NCBI GenBank assembly: GCA_038380795.1
Contig: CM076259.1
Span: 104,395,739 to 104,459,738, forward strand
Direction: 5' to 3'
DNA: 64,000 nucleotides
Origin: Pyrocephalus nanus
Taxonomy: Eukaryota; Chordata; Aves; Passeriformes; Tyrannidae
This document shows, piece after piece, positions 35,701 to 50,700 of the stretch (position 1 is the first letter of the stretch; each line of letters begins with the position of its first letter). The translations under genes were made by a program, and so were the position numbers. The notes beneath the pieces were generated by a model, which was not told the origin of the DNA, ran no database searches, and saw only the letters and a list, made by a program, of their open reading frames with translations.

Positions 35701-38700
35701 GTAAAGTTAAAAAATTACTTTTTACTAAAAAGTAATTTGCATTTTAACTGCTACTTATTTGTTTTAGTCCTTATTTATGTTTTTCTGAAAGATTTTTATA
35801 GACTGGATAAATACCTTCAAAATAGCAATAACGTAGAGGAATCCTCTAATTTTTTTTATGTGGTTTGTTAGTCATCAAAAGCATTTATTAATAAGATGTT
35901 TAATAGTCTTAATACATTTCACCTCACTGAGACTGAAGGGAAAGGTATTGGCAGTATTTTTATGTAATTGGTTTTAACTGTGTGAGCCTTTGCTCATAAA
36001 CTAATTTTATTTATGCTGGAGATTTAGAATAGCTTTTCCTTTGGCAGGTTGACAGGAACTAAAAGATAAATCAGGGATTTGTATTTTTCTGGAACAGTTA
36101 GTGGGAATTATGGAAGTTTTTCAGAAAGTTTAAGAAGGAAGTTGTCAAAGCTGTGAGTTAAGAGTGTTAAAAATTTGGAATATCTAATTATAACCTTCAA
36201 TATGAAATTAGGTTTTTACTTCTTATGGGAGGAAAAGGTGATTATGAGTTCCAAGAAGCAAAACTCTGTCTTTTCTGGTCAGTTTATTGTAATAGAATCT
36301 GATCAGAGCAATACAAGAGGAATAAAGTTTCTTTGGCTTGGTATTTTAAGCATCATCTACATTTAAAAAAAGAGGTTTTGATTTGTCCTAAAGTTTTGAG
36401 ACTCAGCAGAACAAAACATGACAATTGTTTTGCCCAGGGTCTCCTGTTTGAAAGCCGTGCAGCCCCTTTGCAGTGAAAGCCAAGGCTGATGTGCAGCTCT
36501 TTCTGGCTCTCAGACTGACTGTTCCCTGCTCTGGACTCAGGACTGTCAGTGGGAGAGGAGATGATACAGTCTGAAGAACCATTTTTTTTTGGTTGGTTGG
36601 TTGTTTTAGAAGCTCCTTGTGTCTGGTTAGGGAGGGAGTCTTTGGGTTGCAGAAATAGCTCAAAGATCAAGAACCTGATGTGGGCCATCTCTATCTGTCA
36701 TTTGCTGTGGGGATTGCCTGCAATATGGTGAGACAAAGCTTTGCTGCTAAAATGATTCATCTGACTTTCAGCCTACACCCAAATCACTCAAAGGAAAGAC
36801 AGCCTTGGGCCTGTGTGTCTAAAAATAATACAGGCTGTGGGTAATCGGTTGAGTGCCTCTGCATTAAACTTTATAGATACTTTGATTACTGTATTGTGTC
36901 TTGGCAAATGCATTAGAATACTCAAAAATTTATTTCATTAAATCTGAGTGATAAGCAGCTAAACACTGCTTTAGTTTTAGATTAGGGAAACTTATTTTAA
37001 AAGTTCATACTTTTATTTGGATTGTTCTCTATAATATGTTGTGCTGGTTTCCAGCTTTCACCAGTGGTTATCTGATAATCCATTTGTCTTGAGAGAGACA
37101 GACATATGTCTTCCCTTGAGTCCTTTCTGTGACAGGAAGGCTGTGGCTTTAAGAGTTAAAATGAATGATTGGAGTTTGACTAAGACTTTGATAGGCCTGC
37201 AGTGTATTGTGCATCTGTTAATTCCTTCTGTTTATCTGTGCCAGTTCAGCAGTAAGTTAAGCTGCTTTCTGGCACAGTCGGTTTTCATTTGGAGGGCATG
37301 TTATTTGAAACAGGCTCACTGGAGTTCACAAGTTATATATCATAACTTATTGCATTATTAGTATTATTGCATTCTTTATTATTAAGTTAGTGTACAGCTA
37401 ATGTAATAATAAATGTAGGGTCTCAGTCCATGTTGAGCTGTCCAGCTGTGCTAAGGACAACTTGCTGACATTTTGTTCTTAATCTGCATTTACATGAAAA
37501 CATGAACTGGCTTTCTCTTGATGTCACTGGTATTCTTTAATCTGGGCAGAATAATTAATACACATAAGATATAAACTGTCTCACTCTTACAGAGATTTTG
37601 GAAATAAGTGGAGATAAGTATTTTTTCTGTGTACAAATTCAAGAGTAATTATTCTTATTTTTGAACTTCTAAAGTTCAAAAATCTAGACGTTGATTATGA
37701 TGGGATTTGGTCTGCTCATTTAGACAACAGAATGTAGGCTAATGCATTCTCATGAGTGAATGGTATTCTGAGAGTTTCCTTTGGAGTAGAAAGTAAGTGC
37801 TGCAATTGCCCTGGCAGTCACAGAGTCCTTGAATCTGTGTTATTTGAATCACATAAATTGGAAATGGTTTATTAAGCTCAACTATTTCAGTACTTCAGCT
37901 CTGGATTTATCCATATGCTGTTTCAAGTGACTGTTTGAAGGTTTAACTGGAAAGCTAACTAGTATGTGAGCTTGCCAGTTTGGATTGTACTTAGCAATGA
38001 AATGACACAGAGTGGAAATGTGGAAATCAATGGTTGTACAGTGTTAACAACTGGGTTCTCATCTCTGAACATAACTCATGTAGTTTGAGAAGACTTGAGC
38101 ACCTCTCAGTGTGCCTTTCCCTTAGGCTGCAAAGGCCCAACTAGTTATGGGAACTGGGATGAAGAAGGGAAAGAAAAGGTGGGAAAGTTTACTTGCAGAC
38201 TTCAGTTCCTCTGGCTTTACTTGACTTTCTGACAGCAGTTGCATAACAGAACTTAACTGTTCAGACTTCATAAAAGTGATAAGTTTATTATAGTTCAGTA
38301 AGGTCGAAAAAAATTTTTTTGTCCTTAATTCACCAAGTTTCATTTTTTGAAAATTCAGTTTGTCCAATTTCCTTACTGATGTAGAATCAGTCTCTTAGTA
38401 TGCCAGTCATATGTGCCAAATGAAACCATGCCCTTAAAACAGGGCATTTGCATGAAACAATGGCAGGGGTTTATGGAAGTAGCCTTAGAGAGCTGTGATG
38501 GAACTTTGGCTGAAGCTTAGTTCTGAGATGTCTAAAAACAGGCTTAGTACCTGAGGTCATTGTGGGAGGGATCCTTGAATTTGTCCATCTTCAGGCTACC
38601 TGTGTCGGAACAGCTGTACAGGCTGTGGTTGCTGTTCTGTAGAACAATGTGGTAGGTCCAGTTTCAAAAGACAGATTTCTTAGATGCAGCCTGTGGTAGA

Positions 38701-41700
38701 GAACGAGGGTCAGCAAGAGTCAACATCTCCAGTGATGTGTGTGTGTTCTTTTTCCCTCTGCTTCATCATCTTAATTGGGTTTTACCAACCAAACACTGTA
38801 TGGTCTTTATGGGATTGGTATTTTTAGTGGTTGGTGAGATAAATACCTAGAGAGTATGCTAAAAATGCCATTGTTTCTGTTGGGCAATAGGAATGCTTTT
38901 GGAGTTGGGGTTGTTTTTCTGGGTTTTTGTTTTGTAGCAACGTTTGTTGGGACTGTGCAAGCATAGCTTGTTTGTCTCTTAAGAAAGAGGCCATGCTCCT
39001 GAAATGGTGTGTAGTCACTGGAATTTGACAGTCCTCCTTAAGTCCTGTTTTCCTAGCTTCAGCAGCAAGTTATTTGTTTTAGCCTTTGCTCAGTCTGCTC
39101 TGATGCATAGATCTTTATGTGCATGCTTTTGAGGATTTCTGCATGTCGCTGCTTCACTTGGTTTTGTTTTGTTGGCCTGTACAGGAGCTATAAAGTGTCC
39201 TGGCAGCTCGAGAGAGTAGATATGGTCCATCACTCCTGCCTGCCTGTCTGTCTTCCTATCTAAAAGCAGTAGTAGTAGTTTCACAGTGAAAGACTTCTGA
39301 TCTTGTTTTTATGGATTCTAAGTGGAGTCCTTTGTCTCTGATGCACAACAGGTGGGACTTTGCTGCTTTTGAGTCTCAAAGTAATCAAGTATCTAATGTC
39401 TCTGGCGTTCAGTACATGTTAATGGTGAGAACTAGACCTCTGCGTGCAGTGCAAAGACTAAAAAGAGCACTTAGTTTCTTCTTTTCCTGTCTCCTCTGAC
39501 AGATAAGTGTTAATATTCAGAAACTACTGATGCTTTTGCGATGTGACCTTGGCAGCTCAGCAACTGCTGGGGATGTGACAGCCATATTAGGTTTTTGAAG
39601 TAGGTGACTTTGATCATCACTTGAGAAGGGCTGTTGCTGTAGTCTGTTCTCAAATGGGTATTCATGAATGTGGGAGTCTGGCAGCTGAACTGAGAGCTTT
39701 GGAACCAGAGTTCATGGTCTCATGCTGAGTTTCTGCGCTCTTCTGCAGCAAAATGGAGGTTTGTGTACAGCCTTCCGTATGGAACTAATCCTTTTGTAAT
39801 CTGAATCTTGGACAGCACAGTGTTGTTCTGGCCATTTGTAGAATTTGCCATAATTGAATCAGGTTGGCTGTATGTGTGTGAATAGCCTCTGCAGTGTTTG
39901 TGCCTCCTGTTGCAGGACACAGAACTCAAAGTTTTCTCTTTGAGTCCAGCTTTGCAAGAGTTGTCTAATTTGTTTTTCCTTTCTTAGCCCTATGGGGTAA
40001 AAGACGAAAGAGAAAAACAGAGGAGATGAGTAAATGTTCAGAGAAGAGTTGAACCCCAGAGAGGAGAAAACAGCACTAGGGAAAACTGTCTGCAAGTAGA
40101 ACTGTTTCCTGAGTTCCTTTGGATGGAAGGTCCATCAGTGATAATACTGGTGTATCACCCTGAAATGTTCCACTTATCTTCTCCCTTCTGATGGTATTAC
40201 ATTTAGAAGACCTAGTGCATTCAAGCCTGCTTTTGTGATCTGCATTACCTCAAAGGTTCTGAGTCATGTTTTATTCATATGGTTTCTTTTTTTTTTTTCC
40301 CCCTCTGGTACCTGTCTAATTTAATAATTGGCGTGACTTATATTTTGTTGGAAAGGTCTAACACTTTTTCACATCTAAGAAAATTGATTTAATATTTAAT
40401 ATTAAATATCACCTTGTGTATGAACTTTTAAAATAAATTGTAACATATTACTCTTATTTTAGTAAGTTTAACTATATTTTTCAACTTAAATTTGAGTGGG
40501 GGCAGTCAAATAATTCTTCAGATGTATCATGCTTCACTGCATAAGCAAATCCATCATCATTTAGAGGCATTCACTCTCTTGTAGGTGGTGACTGTTCCAA
40601 ATGTAGCAGAGTTTGTACAGGTACCATTCCCATCATATTATTACAAACCTTGGCTTGTTTCTGTCACGTGTAAGGCTGTTACGTGGAAAGCTGTCCATAG
40701 AATATTCTTCACTGACCTTAATTTGATGTGAAGTCCAGGAAATCACTGCTTAGATCCTTGTTTGACTAATGTATCTTCTTATTTTCACTGAGTTTAAGGC
40801 TGTATTTGTTGTCATTCCATTACACTTGTTCTTAAACTAAAGAGTCTCAAGACTGGCCTCACAGTCTGGGGCTACTTTGACCTGACGATTTGGAAATCGC
40901 AAGAGGAGGTCATGAATATTCTTTTCTATATGACTTTTGCATAGGGTGACTGATTAGCCCAGACAGGTAAGATTGTTCAGAAGGTTGAAGACAGTGGAAG
41001 GTTTATTAAACAGTCTTTTTTTAAAGTCTTTTTAAAGACCTACTGCAGTGACACTTGACATTTCTTTCAGTTTTTGCACTAGGTATGTGTGCAACAGTAA
41101 TAATTTGAAGATTACTTTCTTCACAAGTATCTTGCTTTCTATTCCCATTTTTCTGTCAAAGTAGCTGTTACTGTACAACCTAATTTGTGCTGTCTGTGCT
41201 GTGTTTTTGCTAACTGTGACTTTTTTCAGAGTTCCTATTTCTTCTTCATTTCTCTCTCTGTGCAAAATTGCACTGCCTTCTTTTTGCAGGTAATTGATAA
41301 GATATGAGGTGATCTTTCTTCCTCTTTGGGTTGTGAGATTATTAGGGCCACTAAGAATATTAGGCAGTGTTCAGTCTAATCTCCATTTTGGAGACTCTAT
41401 CAACTGGCTTAATGTAATTTTAGTCAGATATTTACCTTCACTAGTAAAAGAGTTGGCCAAAAATAAGAGCAGGTTGTCTTTCACAGTGTTTACCATCAAG
41501 GAGCTTCTGCAACTTATTCTGACTTGAATCTTGTGCAGTTTGAGTCTAATAGTTCTTTGGTTCTTGTTGGACAAGATTGCTGCTGCCTTCTCTGTAGGGA
41601 ATGGTGAGGTTTAGAAGAGTGTTACTGTATCCTTGTTACTGTATCTATTTATTCTTGGGTAAATACAATCAGAATGATTCATTCCTGCATCCCAGACTGT

Positions 41701-44700
41701 TTTTGAGTTTTGTTGTCATCTGAATTTCTGCTTGGTCCATTTACACTTCTGGAAGATACTTGGAAATTGATGTAATTGACCAGTAAAGTGGGATGTTTTG
41801 GGTGTTTTTCTTTTACCCTCATGTCAAATTCTGGATTTAAGTTGCACACACCATAGGTATGATCTGGGAGTTTTTTAATCAGCTTGGAAGTATAACTTCA
41901 GATTTTTACTCTTCTCATTGAAGATAATCTAGGCTCTTGACCTGAACCCAATCCCTTAGAAAACATAGTTACTTTATAAGGTTATTTTCTACATTGTAGT
42001 ATGGGGCTGCTTTGCTTTCTGCAGTAGAGCAGATCTCTAACAAAGCGATTGTATTCTGTATGGTTTGTTCTTTGTGTTGCCTTAATGTGATGCTCTTCAT
42101 TGAAGGAAACTTGTTTCAATGCCTGACTTAAGAATTTGGTCTGCAAAATTTTTCCCCTTAGAGCCACAAAACTGAATTATTCAATTGAAATGAAGCATTG
42201 CTGTTCTACAGACACTGGGAAACACATGTGTTGATAATGTGTGTAAAAAAACCCGTATATCACGTGATGTCTTGCTTTCCTTTCTTCTTGGCTTTGTTGA
42301 TGAGAAGTGTTTCACTTTGAGTCTTCAAATATTTTCATTTTCAGTCTTTTGAAAGCATGCTTTTAAAGAGTTTGGAAAGAAAGCTAAATACAGCTCGTGC
42401 AGTGCAGTTTGCAGTAGGGGATGAGTTTGAATTCATACCAAGGTGAGCAGGTCATTGTTTTATATATTTGTATTATTGAGTAACTTCTTGAGGGCTGCAG
42501 CATAAACCAAGGAGAGATAATTCACAAATATAACTTTCACTTTAACCCGGAGAGAGTGACTTCAAATTCCCTTGAATTGAAACCGATGGATTTAAACTGG
42601 CTTTAGCCTGTGGTGTTTAAGACAAAAGCCTGGTTCTGGCAGTGCGTGTTGACTCAGCTGAAGTCATAACAAAATCAAGAAAGAATGCTGTATATTTTGA
42701 AAAAGATAGAATAGATCAAAAATAAAGCCAACTTCTGAAAAAAAATTGTCTGACTGTAGGCTAAACCTGCTGAAGTGTCATTGCAGCTTATTAGAATGCT
42801 ATTTCTGGAAATATCTTTAGAACTTAGATGAACTTTATCATACATACAACTGTAATATAATTTATTAGGCCTGTGTTTGATAAATTATATTAAGAAAATA
42901 CCTAACTCATAGACTGAGAGGTTTTTTTACTTAGCAGGATGTCCCTCATTTTCATGAAAGTGGTTGTACAGGTGTTGCTGTGAGGAACAGCAGCCAAGGA
43001 GCAGCTGTTAGGACACAGTTTGCTTTTGCTTTGGAAGTTGGAGGATCTCTAATTACTGCTGATCTTGGTGAGTTGCCATTCTCTCTTCCCAGGCATGTGC
43101 TGTCTGGCAGGCAGGTAGCTGACCTTATGTTAGAAGCTGAAGCAACCCTGTGGAGGCTCTCAGATAAACTGCCTGCAGCTGAGCAAATGATGCTTTGACC
43201 ACTTGCCCCAAACCGAAAAGATGAACTGAAGTTATGCTGAAGCAAACGTGCAAGTTGGGAAGCCTTCAACCAGAATTTCCTTTCCTTTTGCTGCACTGAG
43301 CATGCAAAGGGACCCCAAAGGGCTCTGTTCCTAAAATGTAGCAGTACAACAGGGCAAGGCAACTCCTTAAAAAGAGACAGGTTAAATCTGCTGGAGTGAG
43401 ACAGGTTGAATAGAGATGTTCCCTGGCTTGGGGAAGGAGAGGAAGTGGGTCTCTTCTGCCAGTCCTGCTTTGCAGTAGCAGCTTTTGTTGTCTCCTCGCA
43501 CAAACCTGGGGACTGTGTCTGTGAAGGGCCCCCACGGCCTTTCACAGAACCCCCACCAGCTGTGGGTCCTTTTCTGCCTGGGCTGTCTTTCATTGCTTTT
43601 GCTTTTTATTGCCTAGAAAATAACGGAACTTGCTCTCAGTCACTGTTGTAGTCTTTGTTCCAAGGGGTTTTCCAGCTCAGCAGGTATAGGGTTAGCTAGT
43701 CAGTCTTTCCTGCTGTCAAGCCACAGTCTTTAAAGACCTGCTATATACTATACAGTGACTTGTGGACAGACAAATGTCTATCCTCTATTGTAGGTGAATT
43801 AGTATCTGACTGACTTGAAAGACTGAACCCTGAAATCATTACTGTGCTTTACAGAACACAATGTAATGTCTTATTTCCTTTGTCTAAAGCATGTGTGTGT
43901 CTGTAATTGGAGATGTGAAAATAAAAGTAAGTAAAATAAGTCCAGATATTTGCTGGAAGAACTGTAATAGAGTTGCTGACACTAACAGAATTTAATGACC
44001 CACTGATTGATGATACCCTAAATGAGCGAGAAAAAAGGGATACTGTAATCCTTTCTGCATATTCCCCAAGCTTATGTTAGGGTTTGGGAACTAATCTATC
44101 AATGCACGTTACGTATGATAAGAAAGTGAAAACTGTGATTATAATGGGACTGTCTTAAAAAGTGTCACATTGATTGTGCTGGTTGCACTGTACTTGAGTC
44201 TTTCAAATTGCGAATCTCGGTGATTATGTGCCCGGCAGTGCTTTTAACACCTTCTGGTTTGCTTGACCATAATTTATAGCTCTTGCATTCACTCACAAAT
44301 TGTGCAGGCAGTTGAACTAGTTATCATCACAAAAGGCATTTGCTGTCTTTCTGGATGAAAGCAGAATACTGACTGTTCATTACAAGTAAAACATGGATTT
44401 TAATTTTTTTTCTTTTTATTTACCTGGACTCTTTGGAAATTAGTTATGATGGAGACTTCCTCCACTTGTGAAATGCTGCAAAATACAAAAAACCTGTCAA
44501 GTCAGGTCTGGTCCCCCATGTGAACTCTTGGGGCAAGTGTTTTAACATCTTGTGCTTTTAAATATTTGTAGTTAAAATTTTATATGTATCTTTAGTAACT
44601 AATTTGGCTTAAGATTGTTCTTAGTCATGTGTTTTGGTTTGTGTAGAGTGGCTTCAGAGAATTATCACTGTTTTAAGTAGGTCTTCAGGAAAGTATTGTT

Positions 44701-47700
44701 GTGTTGCTGGATCCATTTATTTACTTTCTCACTGTTTTGGATTTATATATATATATATTATTTTCAAAATACTGCACTGGATAAAAATCTGTTTTAAGAG
44801 TGAGAGTCAAAGATAATCTCAGCTGCTGCTGTTCCAAATGGGAATGTGGTGATGAGCACTGCACATTCCTTTCAGGTCGCTGGTGAGAATTTTGTGGGCT
44901 AGACCCAGGAGGGCTATGACCTTTACTGGTCCCTCCAGGTGCTGCTGAAATGTTTGAAGTACTTAGTAAGTTTGAAGAACTTCTGACAGGTGTGAAACGT
45001 CATTGAACCGTTGTCATGCTGTTGTGTCTTTTCTTTTCACTCCTAACCCGCAGTTATGTGTGCAGTATTCACTTCTTAAAAGCTCACTTTTAAATACAAA
45101 GTTGTACCGAGAAAAGTTAGTATTTTGGGGTCTTATTTCCAGCTAATATCAACTATTTGATATTTGATGAATTTTATTTCTAGGATGAGAGATTTTTGTT
45201 TATAGGCGAGATGGTGTGAAATGAGGAAAAGTGTCAGACAAAAATGGTTACACACTAGGAGGGTAAAAGTTTAATATGTCTTGGGAGTGAGAGGGAAGTG
45301 AAGGTGGGTACTGAAATTGTTTTAAAACTGTATTTAGTTTCACAATTTTATTTTTTTTTAATCTTCTAGCACTGGGAAGTCTAAACTTTGATCTGCTACA
45401 ATGAGCATCTGTTTTTTCTTCTAACAGGTCGTGACAATGCATGTGAGAAGACATCATACATGTTTCTGCGGAAGGAACTCCCTGTGCGACTGGCAAACAC
45501 CATGAGAGAAGTCAATTTGTTGCCTGAAAACTTACTTAACAGGCCTTCAGTTGGGCTAGTACAGAGCTGGTAAGTTTAGTGCATTGAAAAATGATTGTAA
45601 AACTAACATTATGTGTTGCTCTGCTTGCAAAACAGATTGAATTGTTCTGAATCGGTCAGTTTTCTGCCTTGAATTGTTGATAGTGTGTGTGTCTTGTCAA
45701 ATGAAGCTTCATTTTCTTCTGTCTAATGTTAAGTAAATACTCTAATATGGATCTTAGAGAAGAATTTGTGAGTTAGTCTTGTAAGTCAATGAAAGCATAC
45801 TCTTGTCTCCCAGGTAATGAGACTGAATGAATAACTTGAAGAGCAAGCTTTTTAAACATTCCTTACTGTGTTGCACTCTTGACTTCTTGAAATAGCTCCT
45901 TCTTTCTCCTTATTCTTCCTTTGTCAAAAATGCTGAGAGAAAATTGAAACCTTCTTCTCATTGCTAAATCTTTAAAAACATAACCTGGTATTCGGTGGAA
46001 GTTATGGAATGGGTCAAAAATCTGATGTCATCCAGTCAGCAACATTCTCTGTTGTAGTAACTAGTGTAGGTCCAAAGTGATTCAAAGTCCTGTCATCTTT
46101 TCCACAACAATGAATTCCTAGCCTCCTTACATGTTAAATGAGGATTGGAGAGACTCCTACTTTGTATATACTAAACTCTAAAAAACTGTTGTTCATGGGT
46201 ATTTATAGTTTCTTTATCTACAGATACTTGATCCAAAGAATTTATGTAAAAATATCTTTGCACTATACAACAAACTTCCCTTTGTGAATAACAGCTTATT
46301 CTACTATAACAGCAGCTAATGTAGCTTGTGTGAAATTCAGTCATAGCCCTTGAGCCAAGAGCTTCCATGCTGGCTGTACATTGACTACTGGGTTGGGTTT
46401 CTTATTTATTAAGCTTCAGACTTAGAAAATATAAATTAGGATATGTGGTATTGAGTTTGTCTGTGAAAGGTAATACTATCTGTCTGGATGACCACTTCAA
46501 AAACAGAGATTAAGTGCTTCAAATAAGTGTAAATGCTCTGGAGCCACACAATAACAATCACTTTGTGGTTAAGTGGCAGCTTGCAAGGTTTGAAGCCTTT
46601 TATCATCTTCCTGATGTCACTGGCAGTTGTTATGCCAAATAGGAAAGAATGGATAATATTTAGGCTTTCTGGGCTTTTCTGATCTGGATGGCTTGTGAAG
46701 CTGTCTTTAGTGAAATGTTGACAGATAGGTGAATGAAGAAGGGGAAATAATTTCTCTGTAGTGATTCTACTGCATAATTCTTCTAGTCCAAATATCTGTG
46801 CTGTGGCATAAGTTTCTGCCTTGCTAATGCAGAGCCAAAAAACATTTGGATCACTTCTGGCAAAGGAACTGAATAGGTTTTTGGAGTGAATGCCCCCTTC
46901 AGAATTTTTGTCTAAGACGTTTGAGGAGTCATGGATTGACTTCTATGACCACAATACTTATTACTGATTAAAAAAGGAAAAAGAAAAAGGAGGAAAACCC
47001 CAGTATCAAGTGTTCTATGATAATGTGATTTGCATTATCACAGCTGTAGACCAATAGTTAATTAAATGGGCTAAAATATCTGACCCAGAGATGGAAGCTT
47101 GAAATGAAAATATTTTCCTTGATGATCTTCTAATTTGGATCCATAGTTAACTAACAGTTTTTGTGGAAAGGAGTATCTTCACTGAGATGATGGAAGAATA
47201 TTTTTGTGATCTTATGTCAGAATTAACACAAGTAGTTGTAGCGTTTTTTTTCCTGATGTGGACTTCAAAAACCATAGTTCTTATTTTTCTGCTCAGAGAC
47301 TTTTAATTGCTTTATTAAACATTTACGTGTAGTTTGTAAGTCCAGGTGATGAACCTTGCTCAGAATTTCCTTTAAGTTTTATTTTGGTCTTTATAGAAGC
47401 TAAATAGTTTTACAAACTTCAGTGTGAGTGACCTTGAGTGTTATGCAGCTATGCTGATGGCAGGTTTTGAAATGTATTTATAGATTCTTAACCTAAAGCT
47501 TAGACATAGGGAGCGAGAGAGAGAGAGATTCCTGAATTTTATGCAGCAGAGTAAGTAAATATAAATTTAGCTGTTCAGCTGTTTTGTGAACTTGTAAAAT
47601 GAAAAAACCTTGTTGTGATGCACTTCAAATACACTTCAAGAAAGTTGGTTTTTTTCAGATCAAATTTCATGATCCTTTGTTTTTGCTATGCCATAGGTTG

Positions 47701-50700
47701 AGGAAGCTTGGCAGTTCATTAATATGCAAACAAAATATGATGTACATTTGCCACAAGTGAGCAAGGACATTTAATGCATTCACTTTGACATGTTTATTTG
47801 CTAATTTTCAGTAATTTATACAGTCACAAGCGTATTTATGATTTATTTCTAGAACTAGAAGTCTTGTTTATGTGCTTTTGGTGAGACTCCAAATAAGCTG
47901 AAGCTTTGAGTTCCCAATCTATTCCTTTATGTCAGCATGCCAGAAAATAATACAAAAAGGTCCTAATCTTTTAAGTGGGTTTTATTGGACTTTTAAATTA
48001 AATAGTCTCTGTTAATGGATGGAACTTAGTTTTGGTGCAATCAGAAAGCAAGTAAACCTGCCTGCAGTACAGCACGGATCCTTTGCCATCAATCCTCTGT
48101 CCATCCAGGCGTCAAACATTCCGGATTGCGTGAATTTCCTCGGCCCTTACGGTTCCCAGGGGAAGCAACCTCATTTTGTCGCTTCTGAGAATATGTCCCT
48201 GCTTGAGGCAATCCCTGTTCCCTTGGTTGGTTCTCTAATCCATCCATCTCCATGGCCCTGCTGGAGGCACTTTGCTTCCTGTGCCGAGCTCCTTGACTGC
48301 GCTTCCCTGCCTAACAGATTTTGCAGCTGATTGCTTGATTGTTCCAGGAAAGGTGCGCTGTTCTGTTTTTTCTCCTTCCTTTCTGGGTTCCCTCAGCCTG
48401 ATGTGTGCAGCACTGAGGAGAGGCAAGTCTGCCATCCTTCTTCTGCGCTGCTCGGTTATGTTTTCCTGAGTGGAGCTGGCATTACCCAGAGAGTGAACCG
48501 TGAACAAAGCAAAAATACTAGGTTTGTGTTTCAGTCAGTGTGAAGGTAAAACATAAGCTCTGTCCCAGTTTGAGTTTATAACTTTATGTGTATCTTTCGT
48601 GTGGATAGCGAGGGAAGGTGTAAATTGAATCAAGACAAAAACACAGTTAATAAGTTCTGGCTGTGAAATGTGATGATTCCAAATAGCAGGCAGATCAACA
48701 ATCGGCACCTTGTTGTCAGTTCTTCGAAATTAATGAGCAACTTCCTAGTTACAAAGAAGTGGGCCTTTTTTAGGCACTCTAGCTAAAGTACACTGCAGGT
48801 AAGATATTGAACACGTGGCACAATTATGTAAAAAAGAATATGGTCACTAATGTGATGTGATGAGGGCAAATAGTTACAATAAAACCTCAGAATGGATAAG
48901 GACAGAGCTTGTAGAATATCTAACATAAATGTGAGGTTTGCACAATATGTTACTCAGTCATATGTAAAATTCCCATTTTATTTAATAAAATGAAACCATA
49001 AGGGCCTAATTTCTCTATTTTTCTTTAGCACCTTTCCTTAGAAGATGCCATACATTTTCATTTTTCTCTTGGGAAAGACCCATTAGAGAAATAAGTACAG
49101 TTTGAGTATTAATAATTGTTTCTTTCTCTGTTTTCTACATTGAGACTGTATTAACAGGATTGTGTTACCATGGAGATTTGTTTTATCTTTTTAGTGCTTT
49201 GGTGTTGGAGTGATTCTAAAGGAAAATCTTCATGAAATACATGTCAGGGAAAAAAGCAAAAGTATCTTACATGAATTAAAAAAGAAAGGAAAATCCAAAG
49301 TTGACATTATGGGCATTTACAGTGCTTTCATGTATGAAGTGTGCCATTCTAAAATTACTGCAATTGGCAGGCTAACAGGAATTCAATCTACCTGGCAGTA
49401 ATTAAGAAAAGAACCAGGCTAAAGGGTGCTTGAAACCAGAGAGCTTGCCCAATGAATTGTAGTGAATTGTGATAAAAAATTAAACACCAGAAAGACAATA
49501 GATTTGAAGGGCATGGGCTTTGATTTTTGCTTTTGATGACTCACTAAAGATAGCAAAATATAACTGACTTTTTTTTTTTAATATATGCTGGGATTTTTTT
49601 TTAGATATGTGTCTTGTATAGTTGTACTGATTTACTAATGATACAGCAAGTCATGTGTTATTCTGGTACTTTTCTCCTTTGTTCTTTCTGGCTGGTAATT
49701 GTATGTGAGTTATGGTTAAACATCACAAGGTCTTGATTTTCATTGCTTGATAAATGAAGGTGATGACTATAGGATTTATTCCTATCTGCACCCACATTTC
49801 AAAGCAAATGCAAGGAAATAGATGGATTTTTTGAAAGGGGAATTACCTTTTCCACACACTGTTACAGGAATTAACTGTGTTGCTGACTGCTCACCTCTTG
49901 GCAGAATGTAGTGGTGATGGTGGTGAGGACAATCTTGTGAATTACTTAAAGCTAACCAGAGCCATGAATTTCCTTTTAAACATATTTTTGCTTCATTTCT
50001 CTAATTTTGAGGTGTTTGGGAGGAAGTGGACTGGATTTGGTGTACAAACAGGAGATCACACCTACATAAAAGAAAAAGATGTACATTTGCAGCTCCAGGT
50101 TTCTGTTCAGAGACTTGAGATAACACAGGGGGTATTACAGTATCCCAGATTGGGTGATGTATAGTGGTAGGCATTGGGCAGTGGGTTAGGTTTGTTTGAC
50201 ATAAGGTTCCTAGCTTTGTTTAGTCAAGGGCTTGGAAGAAATGTGAGTTACTTAGATTTGAAGTGAACCTCTTCTCTGAGCTGGTCCTTCTGACTTGCTG
50301 GATGCAGTGCTTTTGTTACTGAACTCCTGAAGTAGTATTTATTTACTTTGGAATCAGAAAGAGACATCTTAAGTGTTGTTGATAATCCTAAAAGAAAAGC
50401 GTTGCCTGTTTCCATAGTTTCTCCATCACCACAGAGATTAAAGAGTGGTTACTCCAGCACATTTATAAATTTCCTTAGAACGTTCAGTTAGTGTAATTTT
50501 CCTTTGTTTCAGAATTCCTCACTGGTGCTATGTTGAGCTTGCAGCATAGTGACCTCAGAAGTTGTTTGGCTGCACTGAGGGGTTGGTGACCATATTTGGC
50601 AGATTTTCTGTGCTTGAGACCTGCTTTAATCTTTTTCTGACTGAAACTGTTTTCTGCACAATTACTTCCTGCGTTAGATGAAACACTTGACTTGCCCCTG

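Larger units (their letters stand above)
26775..45427 (+). other. PDK3: PDK3 intron 1 (18,653 bases)
   Basis: Starts GTGAGC and ends TTCTAACAG. The first ~250 bases are the tail of the CpG island. The rest is AT-rich. It contains a degraded LTR (34713-35215), an A-rich tract, a strong hairpin (35706-35748), a (TA)n run and a minus-strand open frame of 213 codons (42952-43593) that I do not call a gene. A CTCF-like word (CCACTAGAGGG, minus strand, 29220-29230) and a weaker one near 33150-33162 are present. No other exon is supported. Confidence 0.85.
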
